A stretch of DNA of 64,000 nucleotides from Sandarakinorhabdus glacialis (GTDB taxonomy: Bacteria; Pseudomonadota; Alphaproteobacteria; Sphingomonadales; Sphingomonadaceae), in the NCBI RefSeq assembly GCF_014643455.1, contig NZ_BMJM01000005.1:62001-126000 (forward strand), in the 5' to 3' direction. The notes under the pieces were generated by a model, which ran no database searches, had not been told where the DNA came from, and saw only the letters and a program-made list of their open reading frames with translations. Below, piece after piece: positions 51,363-58,283 of the stretch (position 1 is the first letter of the stretch; every line of letters starts with the position of its first letter). A program made the translations under genes and the position numbers.

Positions 51363-51989
51363 CTATTCCTGGCGCATGGCGGCGGCGGCGGCGAAGGGGG
51401 CGAGGGCGAGGGTGACGAGGCTGGCGGCGGCGAGTAGCTTGAGCGCGCCGGGGGCGGCGGCGCCGACGCCGAAGATGAGGATGGGGAGGGCGAGGGGAAG
51501 GATGATGAGGCCGGCGAGGGCGCCGCCACCGCGCAGGCCCGCGGTGAGTGCGGCGGCAACGACGGCGAGGGCAGCGAGGGCGGGGGTGCCGAGCAGGAGG
51601 GCGAGGGCGAGGCGCCAGCCGGTGGCGGCGTCCATGCCGGTGAGGACGGCGGCGATGGGAAGGGCGGCGAGCAGGGGCAGGGCGAAGCCGAGCCAATGGG
51701 CGAGGATGCGGGCGGCGGCGACGAGCTCCATGGGGATGTCGCGGGCGGCGAGCTGGTCGAGGGTGCCGTCCTCGAGATCGGGAGCGATGAGGGTTTCGAC
51801 CGGCAGCAGCGCGGCGAGGAGGGCGGCGACCCAGATTATGCCGGGGGCAATGCGGGCGAGGAGGCGGGCGTCGGGGCCGACGGCGAAGGGGAAGAGCGCG
51901 GCGACGAGGATGAAGAATAGCACGGGCATCCATAGCGCCGGCGAGCGGGCGATGAGGGCGAGGTCGCGGCGAACGAGGGTGAGAAACAT
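51363..51989 (-). CDS. ccmB: Haem exporter protein CcmB
   Basis: This 208-residue membrane protein has six hydrophobic segments. The family stretch is VRRDLALIARSPALWMPVLFF at the start, followed by the loop APDLEDGTLDQLAARDIPME. With CcmA it works in cytochrome c maturation system I, releasing holo-CcmE. ATG 51989 overlaps the ccmA stop as ATGA. Downstream lies a repeat and an unrelated gene, so ccmC and the rest of the pathway are elsewhere. Confidence 0.93.
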   Translation of the reverse strand: MFLTLVRRDLALIARSPALWMPVLFFILVAALFPFAVGPDARLLARIAPGIIWVAALLAALLPVETLIAPDLEDGTLDQLAARDIPMELVAAARILAHWLGFALPLLAALPIAAVLTGMDAATGWRLALALLLGTPALAALAVVAAALTAGLRGGGALAGLIILPLALPILIFGVGAAAPGALKLLAAASLVTLALAPFAAAAAMRQE

Positions 51990-52564
51990 CAGCCGAGCCT
52001 GAGGCGCTGGGGATCGGCGAGGCCGATGTCGCCATGGACGGCGGCGACGATCATGCCGCCGGCGGCGCGGTGGGTGGCCATGGCGGCGGCGAGGCGTGCG
52101 GTGGAGGCGGTGTCGAGGCCGGCAGTGGGTTCGTCGAGGAGCCAGAGCGGCGCGCTGCTGGCGATGACGCGGGCGAGGCCGGCGCGGCGGCGTTGGCCCG
52201 AGGACAGGTGCTTGCAGGGAATGTCGGCGAGGGCGGCGACGTTCATTGCGGCCATGGCGGTGGGGAGGGCGGCAGTGGTGCCGTCTAGGCGGGCCCAGTG
52301 GGTGAGTTCGGCGAGGAGGGTCATGCGGGGTTTGAGGGCGGTTTCGTGGCCGAGGAAGCCGCGGGGATTGCCCCCGTGGATGGTGCCCGAGGTGGGGCGG
52401 AGGAGGCCGGCGAGCAGGCGGAGGAGGCTCGATTTGCCGCTGCCATTGGGGCCTTCGAGGTGGAGGGCTTCGCCTCGATTGACGGTGAAAGACAGGTTTT
52501 CGAACAGCAGGCGGTTGCCGCGCTGGCAGGCGAGATTGGTGACGATCAGGGGTTCGGGGGACAC
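51989..52564 (-). CDS. ccmA: Haem exporter ATP-binding protein CcmA
   Basis: This 191-residue ABC ATPase has Walker A GPNGSGKS, signature LSSGQRRRAGLARV, Walker B LWLLDEP and H-loop AVHGD. CACQRG-like NLACQRGNRLLFENLSF at the start is typical of CcmA. It forms a complex with CcmB and acts with CcmC-E in cytochrome c assembly. The start is a GTG at 52564 without a clear ribosome-binding site. It is coupled to ccmB. Confidence 0.93.
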   Translation of the reverse strand: MSPEPLIVTNLACQRGNRLLFENLSFTVNRGEALHLEGPNGSGKSSLLRLLAGLLRPTSGTIHGGNPRGFLGHETALKPRMTLLAELTHWARLDGTTAALPTAMAAMNVAALADIPCKHLSSGQRRRAGLARVIASSAPLWLLDEPTAGLDTASTARLAAAMATHRAAGGMIVAAVHGDIGLADPQRLRLG

Positions 52565-52603
52565 GCGGGCACGCTAGCGGGCGGCGGCGGTGTGGCAAGG
52601 GGA

Positions 52604-52641
52604 CAAAACAGCTGGGTCCCGGGTCGAGCCCGGGATGACAT
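52604..52641 (-). repeat. Family B palindromic repeat
   Basis: GCTGGGTCCCGGGT and CGAGCCCGGGATGACA form the CCCGGG hairpin. It lies in the divergent gap between ccmA and yciB, an exception to the usual 3'-end placement. Confidence 0.8.
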
Positions 52642-52700
52642 TGGTTTTGGAGAGGCGGTCTGCGGTTTCGGAAGTTGTGGAAAGTCACTATGGGGGGCGC

Positions 52701-53294
52701 ATGAGTGATCTTGATCCGCAAACTGTGACCCGTCCGGCCATGCCGGCATTGCTCAAGCTGGCGATCGATTTCGGGCCGTTGCTGGTGTTTTTTGCGGCCA
52801 ACAAATTCGGTGGTGTGTTCACTGCAACCGCGGCGTTCATGGTGGCGGTGCTGGTGGCGATGAGCGTTTCCTGGTGGAAGGTGCGTCACATTCCGGTGAT
52901 GCTGCTGTTTACCGGCGCGGTCGTCCTGGTGTTCGGCGGGCTGACATTGTGGCTGCGGGACGAGACCTTCATCAAGCTCAAGCCGTCGCTGATCTATGCG
53001 ATGTTTGCCGGGATATTGTTGCTGGGGCTGGCGCGGGGGCGGTCCTATCTCAAGCTGGTGCTGGGCGAGGCGCTGCCGCCGATGAGCGATGCCGGCTGGA
53101 CGAAATTGACGCGGAACTGGGCGTTGTTCTTCCTGGTGTTGCTGGCGGCGAACGAGGTGGCGCGGCAGATTCTGACGACTGACCAATGGGTGAATTTCAA
53201 GGTCTGGGGCGTGACGGGGGCGACGTTCGTGTTCGCGATGCTGCAGGCACCGTTGCTGCAGCGCTATGGGGTCAAGCCTGAGGCCGAAGGCTGA
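52701..53294 (+). CDS. yciB: Inner-membrane septation protein A (YciB)
   Basis: This 197-residue integral membrane protein has five to six helices. The family pattern is LKLAIDFGPLLVFFAANKFG at the start, KPSLIYAMFAG in the middle and W..LTRNWALFFLVLLAANEV near the end. It is linked to cell-envelope integrity and septation. ATG 52701 has a GGGGGG site; the longer in-frame start at 52590 runs through a repeat. Its last 23 bases overlap the end of the converging pspF gene. Confidence 0.93.
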   Translation: MSDLDPQTVTRPAMPALLKLAIDFGPLLVFFAANKFGGVFTATAAFMVAVLVAMSVSWWKVRHIPVMLLFTGAVVLVFGGLTLWLRDETFIKLKPSLIYAMFAGILLLGLARGRSYLKLVLGEALPPMSDAGWTKLTRNWALFFLVLLAANEVARQILTTDQWVNFKVWGVTGATFVFAMLQAPLLQRYGVKPEAEG

Positions 53295-54342
53295 CACTGG
53301 ACGCCTCGGTCTGACCCTGATCGAGCATGTTGTGGCGCTTGAGGGCATGGCGGAGCTGGTCATAGCTGAGCGCCAGCGCGGCGGCGGTGCGGCGTTGATT
53401 GTGGCGACAGCGTTCGAGCGCGCCGAGCAGGATTTCGCGTTCATGGGCGAGCACAGCGGCGCGGAAGTCGCTGCAGTCGGGTAGCGGAGCGGGGGCTGAG
53501 CGCGCGATTTCGGTAGTGGCGGGCGCGGCGCTGATGGCGCGTTGGCCGCCGGGTAGCGGGACCGGGCGCCATGGCGATTCGAACGGGTCGAGGATGATGC
53601 GGCCGATGGGGCTGTCGGGATCGCCCCAGCGATAGAGCGAGCGTTCGACGACGTTTTTCAACTCGCGGACATTGCCGGGCCAAGCGTAGTGATCGAGCGT
53701 GGTTTGCGCGGCGGCGGTGAAGCCGGGGAAGCGCGACCAGCCGAGCTCGGCGGCCATGCGGCGGGCGAAGTGCGAGGATAAAGCCTCGATGTCCTCGGCG
53801 CGTTCGCGAAGTGGCGGCAGGGTGACGACCTCGAAAGACAGGCGATCGAGGAGATCGGCGCGGAAACGCCCGCGTTCGACGAGGGTGGGGAGATCCTCGT
53901 TGGTGGCGCCGACGAGGCGGACGTCGACATGGATGGCGCGGTTCGAGCCGATGCGGGTGAGCTCGCCATATTCGACGACGCGGAGCAGGCGTTCCTGCGC
54001 GGCGGGGGCGAGGGTGGCGATCTCGTCGAGGAAGAGCGTGCCGCCGTCGGCGTCCTCGAACCGGCCGGCGCGGGCCCGCTGGGCGCCGGTGAAGGCGCCG
54101 GCTTCATAGCCGAAGAGTTCGGCGTCGATGAGGTTTTCGGGGAGCGCGGCGCAGTTGAGTGAAACCAGCGGCCCGCCCCAGCGCGACGACAGGCGGTGGA
54201 GGCGCTCGGCGATCAACTCCTTGCCGGTGCCGCGCTCGCCGATGATCAGTACCGGACGGTTGAGCGGCGCCGCGGCGGAGGCGCGCTCGACGGCATCGAG
54301 AAAGATCGAGGATGAGCCGATAAGGGCGGCAGGCTTTTGCAT
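53272..54342 (-). CDS. pspF: PspF-type sigma-54 activator
   Basis: This 356-residue bacterial enhancer-binding protein lacks a receiver domain, as PspF does. The AAA+ domain has Walker A GERGTGKE (35-42), the sigma-54 contact loop GAFTGA (82-87) and Walker B GGTLFLDEIA. A C-terminal Fis-type HTH follows (QRRTAAALALSYDQLRHAL). It is divergent from the psp operon, whose sigma-54 promoter it should activate. PspA normally binds and inhibits it until envelope stress. Its 3' end overlaps yciB by 23 bases. Confidence 0.95.
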   Translation of the reverse strand: MQKPAALIGSSSIFLDAVERASAAAPLNRPVLIIGERGTGKELIAERLHRLSSRWGGPLVSLNCAALPENLIDAELFGYEAGAFTGAQRARAGRFEDADGGTLFLDEIATLAPAAQERLLRVVEYGELTRIGSNRAIHVDVRLVGATNEDLPTLVERGRFRADLLDRLSFEVVTLPPLRERAEDIEALSSHFARRMAAELGWSRFPGFTAAAQTTLDHYAWPGNVRELKNVVERSLYRWGDPDSPIGRIILDPFESPWRPVPLPGGQRAISAAPATTEIARSAPAPLPDCSDFRAAVLAHEREILLGALERCRHNQRRTAAALALSYDQLRHALKRHNMLDQGQTEASSVSLRPQA

Positions 54343-54355
54343 GACCGCATGTTAG

Positions 54356-54367
54356 TGGGATTTCCCA
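54356..54367. promoter_or_regulatory. Inverted repeat, candidate PspF enhancer site
   Basis: TGGGA-TT-TCCCA lies 14 bases upstream of the pspF start and about 93 bases upstream of the -24 element of the psp promoter. That is the distance expected for a sigma-54 activator site. The surrounding 54356-54415 is AT-rich and could bend. Confidence 0.45.
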
Positions 54368-54451
54368 AATTTCAGCAATAGATCATACGGAATAAATACC
54401 AAGCCTCTATTTGATGGCCATGATTCCAGTGACTTACGAAACCCGGGGCAC

Positions 54452-54468
54452 TTGGCACGGGACCTGCA
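54452..54468 (+). promoter_or_regulatory. Sigma-54 promoter of the psp operon
   Basis: TTGGCAC-GGGACC-TGCA fits the -24/-12 consensus TGGCAC-N5-TTGCA, with GG at 54454-54455 and GC at 54466-54467 exactly ten bases apart. Transcription should start near 54478. It lies upstream of the small-peptide gene at 54525 and in front of all psp genes. Confidence 0.92.
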
Positions 54469-54524
54469 AAGGATCCTGCATGAGCACCGGCGACGCGCCG
54501 GTCACGCCAGACAGGAGATGTACG

Positions 54525-54692
54525 ATGAGCAATTTTTTCAACAACAGCGACACCATGCGCAGCCTGGTCGGCATTTTTGCAGCCGTCGTCATGGGCGGGA
54601 CCTTCATCGTTGCGGCGGCTGGACCGGCGTTTGCGGCCGATACCGGTTCGCAGGTGAAAGTTTCCGCTGAATCGAATATCGTCCGTGGCTAA
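54525..54692 (+). CDS. Small exported or membrane peptide, first gene of the psp operon
   Basis: This 55-residue protein has a hydrophobic stretch SLVGIFAAVVMGGTFIVAAA ending in AGPAFAADTGS, a good signal-peptidase site. About 18 residues would remain after cleavage (TGSQVKVSAESNIVRG). ATG 54525 has AGGAGA nine bases upstream. It is the first product of the sigma-54-driven operon. Function unknown: a periplasmic signal peptide or stress sensor are options. If uncleaved, it would be a single-pass membrane peptide. Confidence 0.75.
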   Translation: MSNFFNNSDTMRSLVGIFAAVVMGGTFIVAAAGPAFAADTGSQVKVSAESNIVRG

Positions 54693-54807
54693 TAACCTTG
54701 TGACGATCGCCGGAGGGTCGAGGGCCAGGATACAATCTCTGCCCCACCCCTCGCCCTCCGGCACCCTCGATACGAACCGGCTGATTTCGAACTGGAGCAT
54801 CAATACC

Positions 54808-55482
54808 ATGGGTATCTTTTCTCGGACCCGCGATATCATCGCTGCCAATGTGACCGACCTTCTCGATCGCGCCGAAGATCCGGCGAAGATGATCCGCATG
54901 ATCATCATGGAGATGGAGGAAACGCTGGTCGAAGTCCGGGCATCGGCGGCGCGCACGATCGCCGACCAGAAGGAAATGCGCCGCGCCATCATCCGCGCCG
55001 AGGCTGCGCAGTCGAGCTGGGCCGAAAAGGCCGAGCTGGCGCTGAGCAAGGGCCGCGAGGACCTGGCCAAGGCGGCGCTGGTCGAGAAGGGCAAGGCGAA
55101 GAGTTTTGCCGAGCAGATGTCGGGTGAAGTCGCCGCGCTCGACCAGGGCCTGGCGCTCAACGAGGCCGATATCCACAAGCTGGAAGGCAAGCTTCGCGAG
55201 GCACGGACCCGGCAGAACGTCATTCTCAACCGGATCGAAAGCGCGACGCAGCGCTCGCGGATGATCGAGATGACCAAGGGCCCCCGTGTCGACGAGGCGT
55301 TTGCGCGCTTCGAGGTGATGGAGCGCCGCGCCGATCTCGCCGAGGGACGTGCGGATGCGCTGTCGCTGGGCGGGCCGACGCGGACCTTGTCCGACGAGTT
55401 CGCCGACCTGACCGCCGACGACGAAGTTTCGGCCGAGCTGGCGGCGATGAAGGCGCGTTTGTCGCCTAAATCGGAGGGTTGA
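54808..55482 (+). CDS. pspA: Phage shock protein A
   Basis: This 224-residue PspA/IM30 protein is almost entirely coiled coil. It begins with the amphipathic helix MGIFSRTRDIIAANVTDLLD, and DPAKMIRMIIMEMEETLVEV is the typical family stretch. It binds stressed membranes as oligomers and holds PspF inactive when unstressed. ATG 54808 was chosen over upstream in-frame starts because the conserved family start MGIFSR begins here. pspB follows four bases after its stop. Confidence 0.96.
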   Translation: MGIFSRTRDIIAANVTDLLDRAEDPAKMIRMIIMEMEETLVEVRASAARTIADQKEMRRAIIRAEAAQSSWAEKAELALSKGREDLAKAALVEKGKAKSFAEQMSGEVAALDQGLALNEADIHKLEGKLREARTRQNVILNRIESATQRSRMIEMTKGPRVDEAFARFEVMERRADLAEGRADALSLGGPTRTLSDEFADLTADDEVSAELAAMKARLSPKSEG

Positions 55483-55486
55483 GATC

Positions 55487-55750
55487 ATGGAAAACGTCAT
55501 GGTCCCAATCGCCGTCGTCGGGATGCTGTTCATCGGGCTGCCGTGGATGATCCTGCACTATCTGACCCGGTGGAAGTCGGGCCGGGGCATCAGCCAGCAG
55601 GACGAAGCGCTGCTCGACGATCTGCACGAGATGGCGCGGCGGCTCGATAGCCGGCTCGATTCGATCGAACGGATCATCGCTGCCGACGATCCGCAGTGGA
55701 AGGACGGGCGCATTCCCGACCTGTCGACGCAAAAACACCAGCTTCGCTGA
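55487..55750 (+). CDS. pspB: Phage shock protein B
   Basis: This 87-residue protein has one N-terminal membrane helix (VVGMLFIGLPWMILHYLTRW) and a cytoplasmic coiled coil ending in LDSRLDSIERIIAADDPQWK. That matches the E. coli PspB ending around L.SIL.A..P.W. With PspC it senses envelope stress and draws PspA from PspF. A GGAGGGTTGAG site precedes ATG 55487. A palindrome GCTTCGCT-G-AGCGAAGC (55741-55757) spans its stop codon. Confidence 0.93.
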   Translation: MENVMVPIAVVGMLFIGLPWMILHYLTRWKSGRGISQQDEALLDDLHEMARRLDSRLDSIERIIAADDPQWKDGRIPDLSTQKHQLR

Positions 55751-55791
55751 GCGAAGCAGACACAGGCTGCAAAGCAGAAGGATTGACGACG

Positions 55792-55995
55792 ATGTTGACG
55801 ATCAATGGCCCGTTCGGGCTCGACAAGACCAATGGCCGCATCATGGGCGTCTGCTCGGGGATCGCCGATTATACCGGGATCGAAGCGATATGGGTGCGGC
55901 TGGCTTTTGTGGTCGGCACGCTGCTCGGAGCGGGATCGCTGTTGCTGGTCTATCTCGCAATCGGGCTCATCGCCGACCGCAAACGCGTCCTCTAG
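55792..55995 (+). CDS. pspC: Phage shock protein C, short form
   Basis: This 67-residue protein consists of the PspC core only: LDKTNGRIMGVCSGIADYTG followed by one long hydrophobic region (RLAFVVGTLLGAGSLLLVYLAIGL). It lacks the cytoplasmic tail of E. coli PspC. ATG 55792 fits; an in-frame start at 55696 lies inside pspB. It is followed by a longer paralogue, so the two may form a mixed sensor. Confidence 0.92.
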   Translation: MLTINGPFGLDKTNGRIMGVCSGIADYTGIEAIWVRLAFVVGTLLGAGSLLLVYLAIGLIADRKRVL

Positions 55996-56022
55996 CCCGC
56001 ATCGCAAAAGGGGAGATCTGAG

Positions 56023-56403
56023 ATGAGCGTTCGCCGCACCCGCTTTTACCTCGACAAGCGCAACAAGCGTCTGATGGGGGTTTGTTCGGGCATTGCCGAT
56101 TATTTCGGCTGGGACGCCACCTGGGTTCGCGTCGGTGCCATCGCGCTGACAGTCTTCGGGGTTGGTTTCCTGCCGATCATCTATGTCGCAATGGGCCTGA
56201 TCGCAGATCCCAAGCCCGGCATGCTGTATAACGAGAGCGCCGAGGACCAGCGTTTCTGGAAAAATGTGCGGGTGGCGCCGCAGCGCACGGTGCGCGACGT
56301 CAACGCCTCGTTCCGCGAGTCGGACCGCCGGTTGCGCGATATCGAAGCCTATGTGACGTCTTCCAACAGCCGCCTCGCGAATCAGATCGAAGAGCTGCGC
56401 TGA
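56023..56403 (+). CDS. pspC2: Phage shock protein C, long form with C-terminal tail
   Basis: This 126-residue protein has the PspC core (LDKRNKRLMGVCSGIADYFGW, then a hydrophobic segment). A tail ends in RRLRDIEAYVTSSNSRLANQ then IEEL. That tail matches the end of E. coli PspC (RLREMERYVTS...). Similar endings recur in the six small proteins downstream. AGGGGAGA precedes ATG 56023. The stop codon is part of a 21-bp direct repeat. Confidence 0.93.
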   Translation: MSVRRTRFYLDKRNKRLMGVCSGIADYFGWDATWVRVGAIALTVFGVGFLPIIYVAMGLIADPKPGMLYNESAEDQRFWKNVRVAPQRTVRDVNASFRESDRRLRDIEAYVTSSNSRLANQIEELR

Positions 56404-56433
56404 GGCGCGGGCCAGATCGAAGAGCTGCGCTGA
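56383..56433 (+). repeat. 21-bp direct repeat including the pspC2 stop codon
   Basis: CAGATCGAAGAGCTGCGCTG plus A occurs at 56383-56403, encoding the last residues and stop of pspC2, and again exactly at 56413-56433 in the intergenic gap, with a 30-base period. It is a recent local duplication. Confidence 0.9.
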
Positions 56434-56457
56434 TGCGTTAAATCAAGGGGAACGACA

Positions 56458-56745
56458 ATGGACCTCGGTGGACCGACTTTCGTTCTGCTGATCATCGCGA
56501 TGAGCTTCATCGCCTGGATCATCACCACCGCCATCCGCGCCAGGCATGGCTATCCCGTTTCAAACGAATGGGGCGGCATGGTCGGCAAGGCGGACGACGG
56601 GATGAAGCGCCAGAACGAGATACTCGAGAACGAAAACGCGCTGCTGCGCGGCAAGGTTGGCCGGCTCGAGGAGCGGATGGCGGTGCTGGAACGCATCGCG
56701 ACCGACGCGCCGTCGCGGCTTTCGGCGCAAATCGACAAGCTTTAG
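56458..56745 (+). CDS. Psp-array protein 1: small membrane-anchored coiled coil
   Basis: This 95-residue protein has an N-terminal membrane helix (FVLLIIAMSFIAWIITTAI). Then comes RARHGYPVSNEWGG and a coiled coil ending VLERIATDAPSRLSAQIDKL. The WIITT..R..GYP...WG segment and the tail are both shared with array protein 4, so the two are close paralogues. A GGGG site precedes ATG 56458. Probably a PspB/PspC-like cytoplasm-facing adaptor; function unproven. Confidence 0.85.
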   Translation: MDLGGPTFVLLIIAMSFIAWIITTAIRARHGYPVSNEWGGMVGKADDGMKRQNEILENENALLRGKVGRLEERMAVLERIATDAPSRLSAQIDKL

Positions 56746-56759
56746 GGGGAGATCTTATC

Positions 56760-57059
56760 ATGGACGACAATGTTCGATATTTGATCCCGATATTCGGCAC
56801 GTTGATCCCCATCGTCGCGATCGTCGGCGCCTTTGCCACCGCGATCTTCAAGCGCTGGGCCAATCTGAAGGAAAAGCAGCTTTCGGTGACAGCGCATGCT
56901 TCGGCCGAGCAGGCGGCGCAATATGCCGCCAAGATCGCCACGCTGGAGGAGCGCGTCGCCGTTCTCAATCGCATCGTCACCGATCGCAACGAGGGGCTGA
57001 CGGCGCAGATCGAAGGTTTGCGCGACGCGCCGGCGGTGCCCGGCACCACCCAGAACTGA
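56760..57059 (+). CDS. Psp-array protein 2: small membrane-anchored coiled coil
   Basis: This 99-residue protein has membrane helix LIPIFGTLIPIVAIVGAFAT, then FKRWANLKEKQL and a coiled coil with EQAAQYAAKI. It ends LNRIVTDRNEGLTAQIEGL. Array protein 3 shares nearly all of this, so the pair comes from a local duplication. ATG 56760 follows a GGGGGAGA site. It begins 14 bases after the previous stop. Confidence 0.85.
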   Translation: MDDNVRYLIPIFGTLIPIVAIVGAFATAIFKRWANLKEKQLSVTAHASAEQAAQYAAKIATLEERVAVLNRIVTDRNEGLTAQIEGLRDAPAVPGTTQN

Positions 57060-57069
57060 AGGAATTACC

Positions 57070-57348
57070 ATGTTGCTCGACGCATCCGACCTGTTTCCGT
57101 TCGTCGTGCTGGCGATCGTGCTGGCGGCGATCCTGGGCAGCGTTGCCAAGCGCTGGATGAAGCTGAAGGAAAAGCAGCTCGAACTTGCAGCGACCGTCGC
57201 GGGTGAGCAGGCGGCGCAATATGCCACCAAGATCGAACGGCTCGAAAGCCATGTCGCGACGTTGAACCGCATCGTTACCGACCGCAACGAAGGCTTGGCG
57301 GTGCAGATCGAGACACTGCGTGACGGGCCGGCAACCAAGCTGAACTGA
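57070..57348 (+). CDS. Psp-array protein 3: small membrane-anchored coiled coil
   Basis: This 92-residue paralogue of array protein 2 has membrane helix LFPFVVLAIVLAAILGSVA, then KRWMKLKEKQLELAA and EQAAQYATKIERLESHVATL. It ends NRIVTDRNEGLAVQIETL. A GGAA site precedes ATG 57070; the gap to the previous gene is 10 bases. Same likely role as its neighbours. Confidence 0.85.
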   Translation: MLLDASDLFPFVVLAIVLAAILGSVAKRWMKLKEKQLELAATVAGEQAAQYATKIERLESHVATLNRIVTDRNEGLAVQIETLRDGPATKLN

Positions 57349-57358
57349 GGAATTTGTC

Positions 57359-57682
57359 ATGGCCCTGGACCCGAGTTATTTCCCGGCGGTTGCGCCGATC
57401 ATGGTCAGCGCGGTGCTTATCGGCACGGTTGGCTGGGTGGTTACGACCTGGCTGCGGATCAAGAACGGTTATCCACTCGAGAGCAGTTGGGGCAAGCCAC
57501 TGCTGCCGGCCGTCAGCAGCGAGGCGATGGAGCGGGTCAAATTGCTGACCCAGGAGAATGCCCGGCTGAGCGCCGAGATCGGCAGCGTCAAGGACCGGCT
57601 GCAGGTGCTCGAACGCATCGCCACCGATCCGGCCAAGCGGCTTTCGGCCGAGATCGACGACTTGGGCAAGGCACTGAATTAA
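57359..57682 (+). CDS. Psp-array protein 4: small membrane-anchored coiled coil
   Basis: This 107-residue protein has membrane helix IMVSAVLIGTVGWVVTTWLR, then IKNGYPLESSWGK and a coiled coil ending RLQVLERIATDPAKRLSAEI followed by DDL. It is the closest match to array protein 1, although proteins 2 and 3 lie between them. The tail aligns without gaps with that of the long PspC. AGGA precedes ATG 57359. Confidence 0.85.
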   Translation: MALDPSYFPAVAPIMVSAVLIGTVGWVVTTWLRIKNGYPLESSWGKPLLPAVSSEAMERVKLLTQENARLSAEIGSVKDRLQVLERIATDPAKRLSAEIDDLGKALN

Positions 57683-57719
57683 GCCGTTTGCCTGCAACCC
57701 CTTACCTGCGAGAGACCCG

Positions 57720-57977
57720 ATGAACCCGTTTGAAATGGTCGTCCTGATCATCCTGATCGTAACTATCGGCCGGGTGCTGGGCGGGCGATTTGGCAAGCGG
57801 GGCGGACGTGCGCAGGCCCTGTTCGATACCGGCGGCGACGGTGTGAGCGTTGCCGAAGCGGCGCGGTTGAAGGCCGAGGTGACGCGTTTGAACGAGCGCA
57901 TCCAGGTGCTCGAGCGACTGGCGACCGACCCGGCCAAGCGGCTGTCGGACGAGATCGAATCCTTGAAGAACAAATAA
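57720..57977 (+). CDS. Psp-array protein 5: small membrane-anchored coiled coil
   Basis: This 85-residue protein has membrane helix MVVLIILIVTIGRVLGG, a basic GRFGKRGGRAQ segment and a coiled coil ending RIQVLERLATDPAKRLSDEI then ESL. The tail is nearly identical to that of array protein 4, but the N-terminal half differs. A 37-bp gap precedes it, the largest within the array. The ribosome-binding site is weak (AGAGA). Confidence 0.83.
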   Translation: MNPFEMVVLIILIVTIGRVLGGRFGKRGGRAQALFDTGGDGVSVAEAARLKAEVTRLNERIQVLERLATDPAKRLSDEIESLKNK

Positions 57978-58001
57978 CGCTCGGAATTGGGAGGACTGAA
58001 C

Positions 58002-58244
58002 ATGCCACCGTTGGAATCTCTCATGGTCATCAGCACCGCCGGCCTGATGGGGCTGGGCCTGATCGGCGGCTTTGCGACCTGGGCCTGGGGCGGCTGGTTG
58101 CGATTGCGGGCGCGCGAGATCGAGCAGCATGGCGGCTATTCGGGCGTCAGTGATTTGCCGGCGATCGGGCAGCGGATCGATCTTGCCGACCTGAAGGAGC
58201 GGATTCGCAAACTGGAGGCGATTGCCTCGGGCGTCGATTTTTGA
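58002..58244 (+). CDS. Psp-array protein 6: small membrane-anchored coiled coil
   Basis: This 80-residue protein has membrane helix VISTAGLMGLGLIGGFATWA, then WGGWLRLRAREIEQHGGY. A short coiled coil ends DLKERIRKLEAIASGVDF. The LKERI..LE.IA pattern matches the start of the shared tail, which then stops early, so this is a truncated or divergent member. A GGGAGGA site precedes ATG 58002. It is the last array gene, 39 bases before sufE. Confidence 0.8.
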   Translation: MPPLESLMVISTAGLMGLGLIGGFATWAWGGWLRLRAREIEQHGGYSGVSDLPAIGQRIDLADLKERIRKLEAIASGVDF

Positions 58245-58283
58245 CGGGTTGACCCTGCGGGCGGTGCGCCGCAAACGGGCGCG

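Noticed and set aside
51363-53444. 693-codon minus-strand frame ending in CcmB
   Set aside because: Only the last 208 codons are CcmB; upstream it is out of frame with ccmA and Arg/Pro/His-rich.
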